The notes under the pieces were generated by a model. It worked only from the letters and a program-made list of their open reading frames with translations. It did no database searches and was not told the DNA's origin. A DNA stretch of 6,381 nt, taken from NCBI GenBank assembly GCA_003132825.1, contig PKYX01000348.1, positions 9,325 through 15,705 of the forward strand. Reading direction: 5' to 3'. Positions 1 through 6,381 of the stretch are shown here, one piece after another. Source of the DNA: Acidobacteriaceae bacterium. Lineage in GTDB: Bacteria; Acidobacteriota; Terriglobia; Terriglobales; Acidobacteriaceae. Within the stretch, counting starts at the first letter, position 1. Each line of letters opens with the position of its first letter. A program made the translations under genes and the position numbers.

Positions 1-589
1 CGAACGCAGCCATCACTTCCCGGATGAATGCCTGCAACGGACGATATGGGTAGGAACAGAACATGGACAAACCGGAAAGCTGGACGTCGATGTTTTGTTC
101 CATGGCAAGTTCCAGTAGCTCTCTGCCATAGACCAGGCGGTCGTCTTCGACTCGGGGATTGCCGAGGTGGGAAATCACGATCCGGCCCTCGGAGGCTTGC
201 TGCGCCAACCGCCGGACTGGCTGGACAGCGCCGGCAATGCCTTCCGGCGCATAGAGCACGATGTGCATTCCGAGGAGTAAGGTTTTCGCACAGAGATCAA
301 AGTGTTGCCCAAGGGTGTCCGATACCACACGCAGTCCCCGAAAGCATCCGGTGTCATGCCAGCGCCGCAGCTCATGCGAGGCTTCAGGCGCGGAGAAATC
401 GACCAGACACGTGGCCACAAAGCGGTCGGGATGCTGGTTGACGACGCTCTGCAGATAGCGGTTGTCGTATTCTCCCAAGTGCTGGCACAACATGGCGCGA
501 TCCACTCCCGAGCGAGTCATCACCGTGAGCAATTCTTCAACCGGCAAAAATTTAGAGACCCCGCAGTGGGCATAGCCGTCAATGATCAT
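1..589 (-). CDS. Amidohydrolase-family TIM-barrel hydrolase, lactonase-like (COG3618 type), C-terminus cut by window edge
   Basis: The first 196 residues are visible and the frame is still open at the left edge; family members are usually about 270-300 residues. Seen in sequence: an N-terminal strand MIIDGYAHCG, a block RGLR at residues 84-87, HLGNP at 141-145 and a strand ending QLSGL at 170-174. Together these follow the layout of the amidohydrolase_2 / COG3618 group, which contains L-fuconolactonase, L-rhamnono-lactonase and 2-pyrone-4,6-dicarboxylate lactonase (LigI). The first metal-binding motif, normally HxH, reads Tyr-Ala-His (residues 6-8), so metal binding may be altered or absent. 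The late Asp of the active site lies outside the window. The ATG at 589 overlaps the stop of the upstream oxidoreductase as ATGA and follows a purine-rich AGGGTGGAAG, which fits translational coupling. No signal peptide is seen, so it should be cytoplasmic. Inferred role: hydrolysis of a lactone or similar product made by the oxidoreductase. A decarboxylase or hydratase of the same superfamily is possible. Confidence 0.87.
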   Translation of the reverse strand, partial: MIIDGYAHCGVSKFLPVEELLTVMTRSGVDRAMLCQHLGEYDNRYLQSVVNQHPDRFVATCLVDFSAPEASHELRRWHDTGCFRGLRVVSDTLGQHFDLCAKTLLLGMHIVLYAPEGIAGAVQPVRRLAQQASEGRIVISHLGNPRVEDDRLVYGRELLELAMEQNIDVQLSGLSMFCSYPYRPLQAFIREVMAAF

Positions 590-1554
590 GCTTCCACCCT
601 GGTGGTTTCGTTCATGCTCTGACTCTTGGCCGACGCTGCAGCCGTCTCGAGGATCTGCATCGTGCCCAATACGCTCGAGATGTCATAGTCGCTCGGGGTG
701 CCCCCGACCAAAGTGGCTAACATTTGTGAATCCTGCGCGGCGAGATCGAGATAGGAAGCCGCAGGGACTACGGACTCGTTCCGGTCGTTGAGCAACTGGC
801 CATTCCGAAAGGTCAGAGTGTCCTCATCGCCGATAAAACGCAGCTCCCAGCAGAACTGTTCCGTGTTGTAGGTCAGCGAGTGCGTCACCACTTGCTGAGC
901 GGACGTCCGAAAATGTATGGCGACGTCGATCGCCATGCCGAACTGGGGGTGCGGTTTTCCTACGACCGCGCTCACCTGTTCCGCTTCATTCGTGCCCAGC
1001 ACCCATAGTGCTGCATCAATCATGTGGCAGCCATGATGCCAGAGCAGGTTGTCGATCCAGTTCCGTTGCCCCGCGCGGCTCTGGTTGCGACGGCGAGGAA
1101 TGGCAAAGTAGCCCGCGATCTGGCTCAGGTGGAGTTCCCCGGCTTGAACTCTCCGCCTCACCTCCCGGATGGCCGGGAAGGAACGCATCGTATGACACAC
1201 CAGCGCTCGGCATCGAGATTGCGAGGACACGTTGGCAACTGTCTCGGCTTCCGCAAAACTGAGTCCCACCGGAATTTCGACGATTACGTTCTTTCCCGCC
1301 TGCATCGCAAGGAGAGCTTGGCTCGAATGTTGTTCGCTGGGTGAGGCAATGACTACCAGCTGTACTCTCGTATCCGCCACCGCTTCCTCGAGGTTGGCAC
1401 TGGCATGCTCGAATCCCCACTGGGCCGCGAACTCTTTTGCCTTCTGCGGTGTCCGGGAAACAACCCAGCAGGGCTCGACCCCCTTCAGCGCACGGAGGGC
1501 TTTCATGTGCTCTGCGGCGATTCCGCCGGTTCCAACCATGCACAAGTTCAACAT
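586..1554 (-). CDS. Gfo/Idh/MocA-family NAD(P)-dependent oxidoreductase, LigC-like EIP variant
   Basis: A 322-residue protein, a normal length for the family. It has an N-terminal Rossmann fold with the dinucleotide-binding motif GTGGIA at residues 8-13, followed by a C-terminal alpha/beta substrate domain. The usual Glu-Lys-Pro motif reads Glu-Ile-Pro at residues 93-95 (bases 1270-1278). The substrate-side motif is WHHGCHMID at 172-180, where the family places its catalytic His and nearby Asp. From memory, the EIP motif, the CHTMRSF segment, the GQ-RxW-D-LLWHH pattern and the spacing resemble 4-carboxy-2-hydroxymuconate-6-semialdehyde dehydrogenase (LigC). The resemblance does not prove the substrate. 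Expected reaction: NAD(P)-linked oxidation of a sugar, cyclic hemiacetal or similar hydroxy compound in the cytoplasm. I chose the ATG at 1554 because family proteins begin a few residues before the Rossmann strand. A GTG at 1638 overlapping the preceding stop (GTGA) would add 28 residues without recognisable character. The gene ends in the ATGA overlap with the amidohydrolase. Confidence 0.94.
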   Translation of the reverse strand: MLNLCMVGTGGIAAEHMKALRALKGVEPCWVVSRTPQKAKEFAAQWGFEHASANLEEAVADTRVQLVVIASPSEQHSSQALLAMQAGKNVIVEIPVGLSFAEAETVANVSSQSRCRALVCHTMRSFPAIREVRRRVQAGELHLSQIAGYFAIPRRRNQSRAGQRNWIDNLLWHHGCHMIDAALWVLGTNEAEQVSAVVGKPHPQFGMAIDVAIHFRTSAQQVVTHSLTYNTEQFCWELRFIGDEDTLTFRNGQLLNDRNESVVPAASYLDLAAQDSQMLATLVGGTPSDYDISSVLGTMQILETAAASAKSQSMNETTRVEA

Positions 1555-1634
1555 AACCTCGGGGCCGACTTGACCATGTACGGCCTGTGACTGCAGGCTC
1601 GCGCATTTGTAGAGACCACGTTGCGAGCGACCTC
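1555..1634 (-). other. 80-base spacer between GH2 and oxidoreductase genes, with possible small hairpins
   Basis: This spacer separates the stop of the complete GH2 gene from the preferred ATG of the oxidoreductase. It contains two short inverted repeats: GCCTG/CAGGC (1583-1587 and 1594-1598, 6-base loop) and GCTCGC/GCGAGC (1597-1602 and 1623-1628, 20-base loop). They share two bases, so both cannot fully form together. No T-run follows on the transcribed strand, so this is not a convincing intrinsic terminator. A GAGG lies only 2 bases before the ATG, closer than an ideal ribosome binding site. The spacer is open in the oxidoreductase frame from a GTG at 1638, so it could instead be coding. 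Confidence 0.35.
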
Positions 1635-4583
1635 TCACTTAAACCGCAGGCCAGGGGTAAAAGCCTCTGTGGCGTGACCGATCAAATCATTGAGCATGAT
1701 GGTCGCCACCGGATCATCATTGATGTTTCTCGTCAGCAACTCAAAGGTCGAGATGATGAGCCGCCCCTTACCATACCAGCCCTGAAGGATGGTGGCGTTG
1801 ACCTCGCTGACATGCGCTTTCTCGTCTGGGTCCAAGGTTCGCGCCCAAATCATGACTCCGTAAGCACCAGCGAGCATGTCAGCGTGGTGTTCATCCTTTA
1901 AACCAACAACGACCTGCTGCGGCCACGCCTGCTGGAACGCCCAAGTGATCGGGTTCTTAAACGGAATCCGTTCAAACATGCCGGCGTCCTGCTTCACGAA
2001 AAAACAGTCGCCGTGTCCACCTTGAGCTTTGCTTCCTAATTCCAGTCCGATCTGGTTGAGGAAGGGCCGGACCGAGGGATCCACCTTGCGATTTACCAAA
2101 TGGAACGTGGCTCCCGGGACCCAGTCCCCGCAAACCAGCAGCAAAACTGTCTTGCCCTGTTCGAGGAAGGCCAGGATGTCGTCGTTGATCTTCGTGGTCA
2201 CCACCGGAGCTGTAGGATCGTCTTTCTTCAATTCGTATCCCAGCGCCTCAAGTTCCCAGGCAAAGTCGCCACGGTAGATGATGGTTTTCAATTTCGGCGC
2301 GCGAAACTGTTCCGGAACAATGAGAATGGTCACGTAGTTGCGACAGACTATGGTTCCATCGCGCTCCATCTCGGCAACCAGCCGGAAGGAATTGGTTCCA
2401 GTGACCTTAGGAGCTTGGAATTCGATGCCCCCAACCTGCCCAACCTTCCCTGCTGCCATGGACACATTCCCCACTGTCCCGTGCAAGTCAGTGCCCTCGA
2501 GTCTCCACTTAACATTGCCTGAGAGAGCGGAGTTGTCCCCGAAATGAGCCAGGCATACGGTGGCTCTGACCGTCTCATCTTGCCAGAAATTGCGGCGCCC
2601 TGTGATGTCCACCACGAGTGCGTTCTGCCCCCAGATTTTGGCTAGCTCCGGGCAGAAGACCTTCTTGTTCTTGAAGTAATCGATCACGCCGATGGGGTGA
2701 GGAGTGGAGTCGAACATCCAAGCCACGTAGCCTGCGACCTCCGGGTTCATCCGCATCCAGTCGGTTTGCTGCTTGAGCCCCTCGAAGTAATACCAGTCGC
2801 TCGCTTCGGTGAATGCCGTGAAATCACCATAGACCTTGTCCAGATGCCAGCGGTAGTACCGCTGCTCGAAGCCTGCCTGGATGACCATGGTGGCAAATTC
2901 GGTGGAGCGCGCAGTCATCCACCAGGGCTCGATCCCGCCCCACTCCTTCTTGACCTTGTCCACATTGAAAATGTAAGGGATGGGTCCAAACTCACTGAGC
3001 ACGAGTGGCTTCTCATAGGAACGAAGCCCGGCGATCAGGTCCCGTGTGTCGTTAAAGTTGCCGAACGGCGGGTAATTGTGCCAGTCATCAACGTCGGTCT
3101 TGCCATGATTGCCGGGATCATTCAAAACACCAATCGAATAACCTCCTGAATCGTCGAGGATGAGGCGAGTCTCGTCGAGGTGTTTCGCGAAGTCGTACAG
3201 TCGAGCCGTCAATTCCTTAAGAGGCACCCAGGAAATCCCGCCACCCTCATTCATCATTTCCCACATGACCAGAGAAGGATGGTTATGATCGCGCCGTATC
3301 AGGGCAGCCAGCCACTCCTTATACTGATCTAGCTTGTCTCCCTTGACCGTTTGGCTCAGGGTCCAACCGCCTCCCTGCCATACCAGCAATCCCATGCGAT
3401 CCGCCCAATACAGGAACCTGGCTGGCGCGGGACGGAGCGAAACCCTGATCCAATTCACCCCCGTCGACTTAATCATCTCGATATCTTTGCGGATTTCTTC
3501 ATCCGTGGGATTGTGATAGGGCGGAGGGTGGTGCCAGTCACAGTCACCCCAGCCCGGGCCGGGAATGACTCCCCCGCCCACGAAATAGATCGGCTTGTTG
3601 TTGAGGAAAAAGGCGTTGCCCCGGGTTTCGATCTTGCGCATGCCGAAGTCCACGGCCGCCTGGTCCAGAATATTTTTGCCCTCGCTCAGTGTGGCCTGAA
3701 CGTGGTAGAGGTTCGGAGAGTCGACGTCCCACAGTTGCGCGCCCTGCAATTCAACCGGAACGACAACCTGAGTTAGCAGCTCATCGGAGTTGAGGGAACA
3801 ATCCGTTCGTTCTTCGAAATGTCGACCGTCGGGGCCTGTCGCCACAATGCTCAAGGATAGATGTCTTTCACGAGGACTCTTGTTAGAGGCCAGGATGGTG
3901 ACGCGGGCTTCGGCTCGAGACCGATCGATGTCCGGAACCATGAAGATGTCACCGAGGAAGGTCTTGCCCGTGACTTCAAGCCAGATGCTTTGCCATAGGC
4001 CGCTGCAAAGTATCAGGGACTCATAATCCATGAAAGCGCCGGCTGGATCGCTGGCTCGGATCGTGACGGAGTTCGTTTTTCCTGGCCGCAGGAGAGAAGT
4101 AATATCCAAACTGAATGGAGCTTGCGCACCCAGATGTTCGCCGGCGGGCTTTCCGTTGATCCAGATCGTAGCGTGGTCGCTGATTCCTATGGTCGCGAGA
4201 GCGATACGCTTCGCTCGATACGCGGCGGGAATCACGAAGTCTCTCTCGTACCAGCCCGTACCCTTAAACTGCCGAAGCTCGGGGAAAGCGATCTCCCACG
4301 GCAGGGGAACCGTGCCCATCCTAGCTTTGATCGAGCCGGGACGGTACCATCCCTCCCGCTCGCCTATTTCTTTGGGATCTTCCTGGAAGTGCCACTCGCC
4401 GTCGAGAGGAATCACGTACGGGCGTGTGAGGCCGACCGCCACCGGGTCAATTCCAGAAACCCTCTGCGCATTCGCGCCTGTCTCCTCTGCGGCGGCTCGC
4501 AACAGATGGGCCGCCAGGCTGGCTTGGACCCCCGCCCCCGCAGCCGCTGACGTTGTCCACTTCAAGAATGTTCGTCTGTCCAT
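1635..4583 (-). CDS. Tat-exported glycoside hydrolase family 2 enzyme (beta-galactosidase/glucuronidase/mannosidase-like), complete
   Basis: A 982-residue retaining beta-glycosidase of family GH2. Domains in order: twin-arginine signal (1 to about 32, MDRRTFLKW), jelly-roll sugar-binding domain (about 55-205, with GTGWYERDF and SGLWQSIWLE), Ig-like domain (about 208-316), TIM barrel (about 318-655), a further beta-sandwich (about 656-757) and a C-terminal region (about 762-982) resembling the glutamine-amidotransferase/ThuA-like domains at the end of some beta-galactosidases. The barrel holds the acid/base Glu446 in HPSLVMWEMMNE (codon 3246-3248) and the nucleophile Glu531 in LSEFGPIPY (codon 2991-2993). 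Both are intact, so it should be active in the periplasm or outside the cell. The family cleaves terminal beta-galactosides, glucuronides, mannosides or glucosaminides; the specificity cannot be read here. The start is ATG 4583, not the in-frame TTG at 4589, because GGGGA at 4593-4597 is 9 bases from the ATG but only 3 from the TTG. It sits 42 bases after a close GH2 paralogue. Confidence 0.95.
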   Translation of the reverse strand: MDRRTFLKWTTSAAAGAGVQASLAAHLLRAAAEETGANAQRVSGIDPVAVGLTRPYVIPLDGEWHFQEDPKEIGEREGWYRPGSIKARMGTVPLPWEIAFPELRQFKGTGWYERDFVIPAAYRAKRIALATIGISDHATIWINGKPAGEHLGAQAPFSLDITSLLRPGKTNSVTIRASDPAGAFMDYESLILCSGLWQSIWLEVTGKTFLGDIFMVPDIDRSRAEARVTILASNKSPRERHLSLSIVATGPDGRHFEERTDCSLNSDELLTQVVVPVELQGAQLWDVDSPNLYHVQATLSEGKNILDQAAVDFGMRKIETRGNAFFLNNKPIYFVGGGVIPGPGWGDCDWHHPPPYHNPTDEEIRKDIEMIKSTGVNWIRVSLRPAPARFLYWADRMGLLVWQGGGWTLSQTVKGDKLDQYKEWLAALIRRDHNHPSLVMWEMMNEGGGISWVPLKELTARLYDFAKHLDETRLILDDSGGYSIGVLNDPGNHGKTDVDDWHNYPPFGNFNDTRDLIAGLRSYEKPLVLSEFGPIPYIFNVDKVKKEWGGIEPWWMTARSTEFATMVIQAGFEQRYYRWHLDKVYGDFTAFTEASDWYYFEGLKQQTDWMRMNPEVAGYVAWMFDSTPHPIGVIDYFKNKKVFCPELAKIWGQNALVVDITGRRNFWQDETVRATVCLAHFGDNSALSGNVKWRLEGTDLHGTVGNVSMAAGKVGQVGGIEFQAPKVTGTNSFRLVAEMERDGTIVCRNYVTILIVPEQFRAPKLKTIIYRGDFAWELEALGYELKKDDPTAPVVTTKINDDILAFLEQGKTVLLLVCGDWVPGATFHLVNRKVDPSVRPFLNQIGLELGSKAQGGHGDCFFVKQDAGMFERIPFKNPITWAFQQAWPQQVVVGLKDEHHADMLAGAYGVMIWARTLDPDEKAHVSEVNATILQGWYGKGRLIISTFELLTRNINDDPVATIMLNDLIGHATEAFTPGLRFK
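4488..4583 (-). other. Twin-arginine (Tat) signal peptide coding segment of the complete GH2 gene
   Basis: The first 32 residues start MDRRTFLKW, matching the Tat consensus of two Arg followed by x-Phe-Leu-Lys. A small, mildly hydrophobic Ala/Gly-rich stretch follows, with an Ala-Ala-Ala before acidic residues, where a signal peptidase could cut near residue 32. This predicts that the enzyme is exported folded through the Tat system. The exact cleavage site is inferred. Confidence 0.82.
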
Positions 4584-4592
4584 ATCCAAGAT

Positions 4593-4598
4593 TCCCCA
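4593..4598 (-). promoter_or_regulatory. Probable ribosome binding site of the complete GH2 gene (TGGGGA)
   Basis: On the minus strand TGGGGA lies 9 bases before the ATG at 4583. It is a partial Shine-Dalgarno match, useful mainly because it supports ATG 4583 over the TTG two codons upstream. It lies in the 42-base spacer after the stop of the preceding GH2 gene; no terminator-like hairpin is visible in that spacer. Confidence 0.5.
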
Positions 4599-4625
4599 GT
4601 ATCAAACCGAGATCGCCCTGCGCCG

Positions 4626-6381
4626 CTAGACCAGTCGAAGACCTGGTTCGAATCCGCTGCGCGCGTAATTGATCAGGTCATTAAGCATGATCGTGCCCAC
4701 CGGATCGTAGACGCACTTCTTTTCCAGGATCTCGAAGGTCGAAATAATCAGCCGCCCTTTACCGTAACGACATTGCACAATGGTCCCATTCAACTGGTTC
4801 GGCGGCAGCCATTTGCCGTCCATATCTAAAGCATGAGACCAAATCATGTTTCCGTAGGCCCCGGCAATCATGTCCGACTGGTTCTCCGGCTTGATCCCTA
4901 CGATCACGTGCTCGGGCCATACCCTTTCAAATGCCCAGGAGAAGGGATTGTTATACGGAATCCGCTCAAACAGTCCTCGGTCCTTCTTGATGAAGAAGCT
5001 GTCGCTGTGCCCTGCCAGGGATTTCTTGCCTAGTTCCAGTCCGTGTCGGTGCAGGAACCCCAAGACCGAAGGATCGAGCGATTGCACCGGTAAATGGGCC
5101 GCCGTGAAGAGCAAATCTGCGCACACCAGCCATAGAACTGTCCCGCCTTGATTCAGCAATCCCTCGGCGATGGCATCGAGCTTGGTGGTCACGAGCGGCA
5201 TGGTCAGGTCAAGCCCGCTTAAATCAAGCTGCCCTTTCTGGACTCCGCTGGGGATGATTTGGTCGCCTAGCGCCTTGATTTCGTATCCCAGGGCCTCAAA
5301 TCTCCATGCAATCGGTCCGCGCAGCATGATCGCCTTGGCCGTCGGCCTTCGGTACGAAAGCGGAAAAACGATGATCTGCACGTAATTCTGGGCGATCAGT
5401 GCTCCCCTCCGTCGCACCTCGACCCTGAGACGCAAGGACTTCGACTCATCTAGCGCCGGCGCTCGGAATTCGATTCTTCCTGCGTGTCCCACCTTACCCG
5501 GTGCGATCGAGCAGGGCGGCAAGGTACCCTGGAGATTCCCTCCTTCCAAATTCCAGGAGATGTCTCCCTCGAGCGAGTCATGGTCGTTGAAGTGCGATAC
5601 GTACACGTCCGCCCGGACGCTCTCGCCCGCCCAGTAGTTTCGCCGGGTCGGGATATCAACCACGACCGCATTCTGGGTCCAGATTTTCGACAACTCGTCG
5701 CAGAAGATCTTCTTTTCCCGGAAGTAATCGACCAGGCCTACCGGATGGAATGTCGTGTCCGCGAACCACATCATGTAACCGGCGATGTCCCCATTGGTCC
5801 GCATCAGGTCGGTCTGCTCTTTGATCCCGTCGAAGTAGTACCAGTCGCTGGCGTCGGTGAACTTGGCAAAGTCGCCGTAGATTTTATCCAGTCCCCAGGT
5901 GTAGAAGTGTTCCTCGTACTTGCCATCTGCCCAAAGCATGTGGGAGGCAAATCCGTTGGGCGCCTCACTGAGCATCCACGGCTTCTTGTCGCCCCATCTG
6001 GCTTTGATCTTATCGGCGTTACAGATATAGGGAATGGGGCCCATCTCCCCCACGGTGACCGGACGTCCATGGGAACGGATCTCGACCAGCTCTCGGACGT
6101 CTCGGAATACGTTGAATTCGGGATAGTAATGCCAGTCGTCAAGATCGCTTTTGGGAGGGTGATTGTCGATGTAGTTCAACTCTGTAATGGCCCACCCGCC
6201 TGCATTGTCGAGAACGACGCGAGTGCTGTCCATCGCCTTGATGAAGTCGTACAGCTCACCGGACATAGTGGTGAATTGCTCATGGCCCAGGCCGCCTTCT
6301 TCATTGAACAGCTCCCACAGCACTGCCGACGGGTGATTGCGATCGCGGAGAACCATCGCCCCCCAACGTGCGAAGAGTTCG
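4626..6381 (-). CDS. Second glycoside hydrolase family 2 enzyme, N-terminus outside window
   Basis: The frame is open to the right edge (first full codon 6378-6380) and ends with TAG at 4626-4628, giving 584 visible residues. The ATG at 6356 is internal to the catalytic barrel, not a start. Visible in order: the second half of the TIM barrel, a beta-sandwich, and a C-terminal amidotransferase/ThuA-like region of about 235 residues. The acid/base Glu lies in WELFNEEGG (codon 6300-6302) and the nucleophile in VGEMGPIPY (codon 6045-6047); the nucleophile is followed by Met, where the neighbouring copy has Phe. It aligns without breaks to the next gene through the barrel, with 52 of 80 residues identical by hand count across the LDKIYGDF...VVVDI block. 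It carries about 19 extra residues in the C-terminal region near 5202-5276. The missing part should hold the sugar-binding and Ig-like domains and any signal peptide. Inferred role: first gene of the visible operon, acting on the same or a related glycan. Confidence 0.95.
   Translation of the reverse strand, partial: ELFARWGAMVLRDRNHPSAVLWELFNEEGGLGHEQFTTMSGELYDFIKAMDSTRVVLDNAGGWAITELNYIDNHPPKSDLDDWHYYPEFNVFRDVRELVEIRSHGRPVTVGEMGPIPYICNADKIKARWGDKKPWMLSEAPNGFASHMLWADGKYEEHFYTWGLDKIYGDFAKFTDASDWYYFDGIKEQTDLMRTNGDIAGYMMWFADTTFHPVGLVDYFREKKIFCDELSKIWTQNAVVVDIPTRRNYWAGESVRADVYVSHFNDHDSLEGDISWNLEGGNLQGTLPPCSIAPGKVGHAGRIEFRAPALDESKSLRLRVEVRRRGALIAQNYVQIIVFPLSYRRPTAKAIMLRGPIAWRFEALGYEIKALGDQIIPSGVQKGQLDLSGLDLTMPLVTTKLDAIAEGLLNQGGTVLWLVCADLLFTAAHLPVQSLDPSVLGFLHRHGLELGKKSLAGHSDSFFIKKDRGLFERIPYNNPFSWAFERVWPEHVIVGIKPENQSDMIAGAYGNMIWSHALDMDGKWLPPNQLNGTIVQCRYGKGRLIISTFEILEKKCVYDPVGTIMLNDLINYARSGFEPGLRLV

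Noticed and set aside
28..622. Several plus-strand open frames opposite the amidohydrolase
   Set aside because: The minus strand reads continuously as a recognisable amidohydrolase across this stretch; the plus-strand products have no recognisable motif.
1016..1606. A 196-codon open frame on the minus strand inside the oxidoreductase gene
   Set aside because: It is an out-of-frame shadow of a well-supported Gfo/Idh/MocA gene, with Arg/Gly/Ser-rich low-character sequence and no family motif.
4584..4589. In-frame TTG at 4589 as the start of the complete GH2
   Set aside because: It is only 3 bases from the GGGGA ribosome-binding element, whereas the ATG at 4583 has normal spacing and gives a standard Tat signal MDRRTFLK.
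4584..4625. Possible promoter or terminator between the two GH2 genes
   Set aside because: Only 42 bases, with no stem followed by a T-run and no clear -35/-10 pair; it is better read as an intra-operon spacer with a ribosome binding site.
4030..4629. A 199-codon plus-strand frame opposite the start of the complete GH2
   Set aside because: It lies antisense to the signal peptide and sugar-binding domain and has no recognisable domain; it is most likely a shadow of high-GC coding sequence.
6354..6356. ATG at 6356 as the start of the upstream GH2
   Set aside because: The frame stays open to the window edge, and the residues before the ATG (ELFARWGA) align with the barrel of the neighbouring paralogue, so the ATG is internal.
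1..6381. Defence system, CRISPR array, mobile element or phage genes
   Set aside because: All coding space is taken by four metabolic enzyme genes; no direct-repeat array, transposase, integrase or terminal inverted repeats were seen.

Overview
The window is one tightly packed block of four genes. All are transcribed right to left on the minus strand, and none of the window is a long non-coding stretch. In order of transcription they are: (1) the C-terminal part of a glycoside hydrolase family 2 (GH2) enzyme that enters from the right edge (about 6380 to 4626); (2) a complete, Tat-exported GH2 paralogue (4583 to 1635); (3) a Gfo/Idh/MocA-type NAD(P)-dependent oxidoreductase (1554 to 586); and (4) the N-terminal part of a TIM-barrel amidohydrolase of the lactonase-like type, cut by the left edge (589 to 1). 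Gaps are 42 and 80 bases, and the last junction is a 4-base ATGA overlap, so the four genes look like one operon. Its promoter and terminator would lie outside the window.

The two GH2 genes are tandem paralogues, alike along the whole shared length. Both keep the acid/base Asn-Glu and nucleophile Glu of the family, and both carry a long extra C-terminal region beyond the catalytic barrel. The complete copy has a textbook twin-arginine signal peptide, so it should act outside the cytoplasm. The oxidoreductase and the amidohydrolase show no signal peptide and should be cytoplasmic.

A plausible reading (inference) is a small catabolic module. Exported GH2 enzymes release a sugar or aglycone from a glycoside, the dehydrogenase oxidises the released compound, possibly to a lactone, and the amidohydrolase opens that lactone. 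The oxidoreductase has an Glu-Ile-Pro motif in place of the usual Glu-Lys-Pro and, from memory of the family, resembles LigC-like dehydrogenases. LigC works with the amidohydrolase-superfamily lactonase LigI in protocatechuate 4,5-cleavage. The amidohydrolase here has Tyr in place of the first His of the HxH metal motif. The substrate cannot be read from the sequence.

The organism is a bacterium of moderately high GC. Tat-exported GH2 enzymes in tandem beside Gfo/Idh/MocA and amidohydrolase genes are typical of polysaccharide-degrading soil or aquatic lineages such as Acidobacteriota, Verrucomicrobiota or Planctomycetota. This placement is a guess from gene content, not from a marker gene. 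I saw no RNA genes, mobile elements, CRISPR arrays or phage genes.
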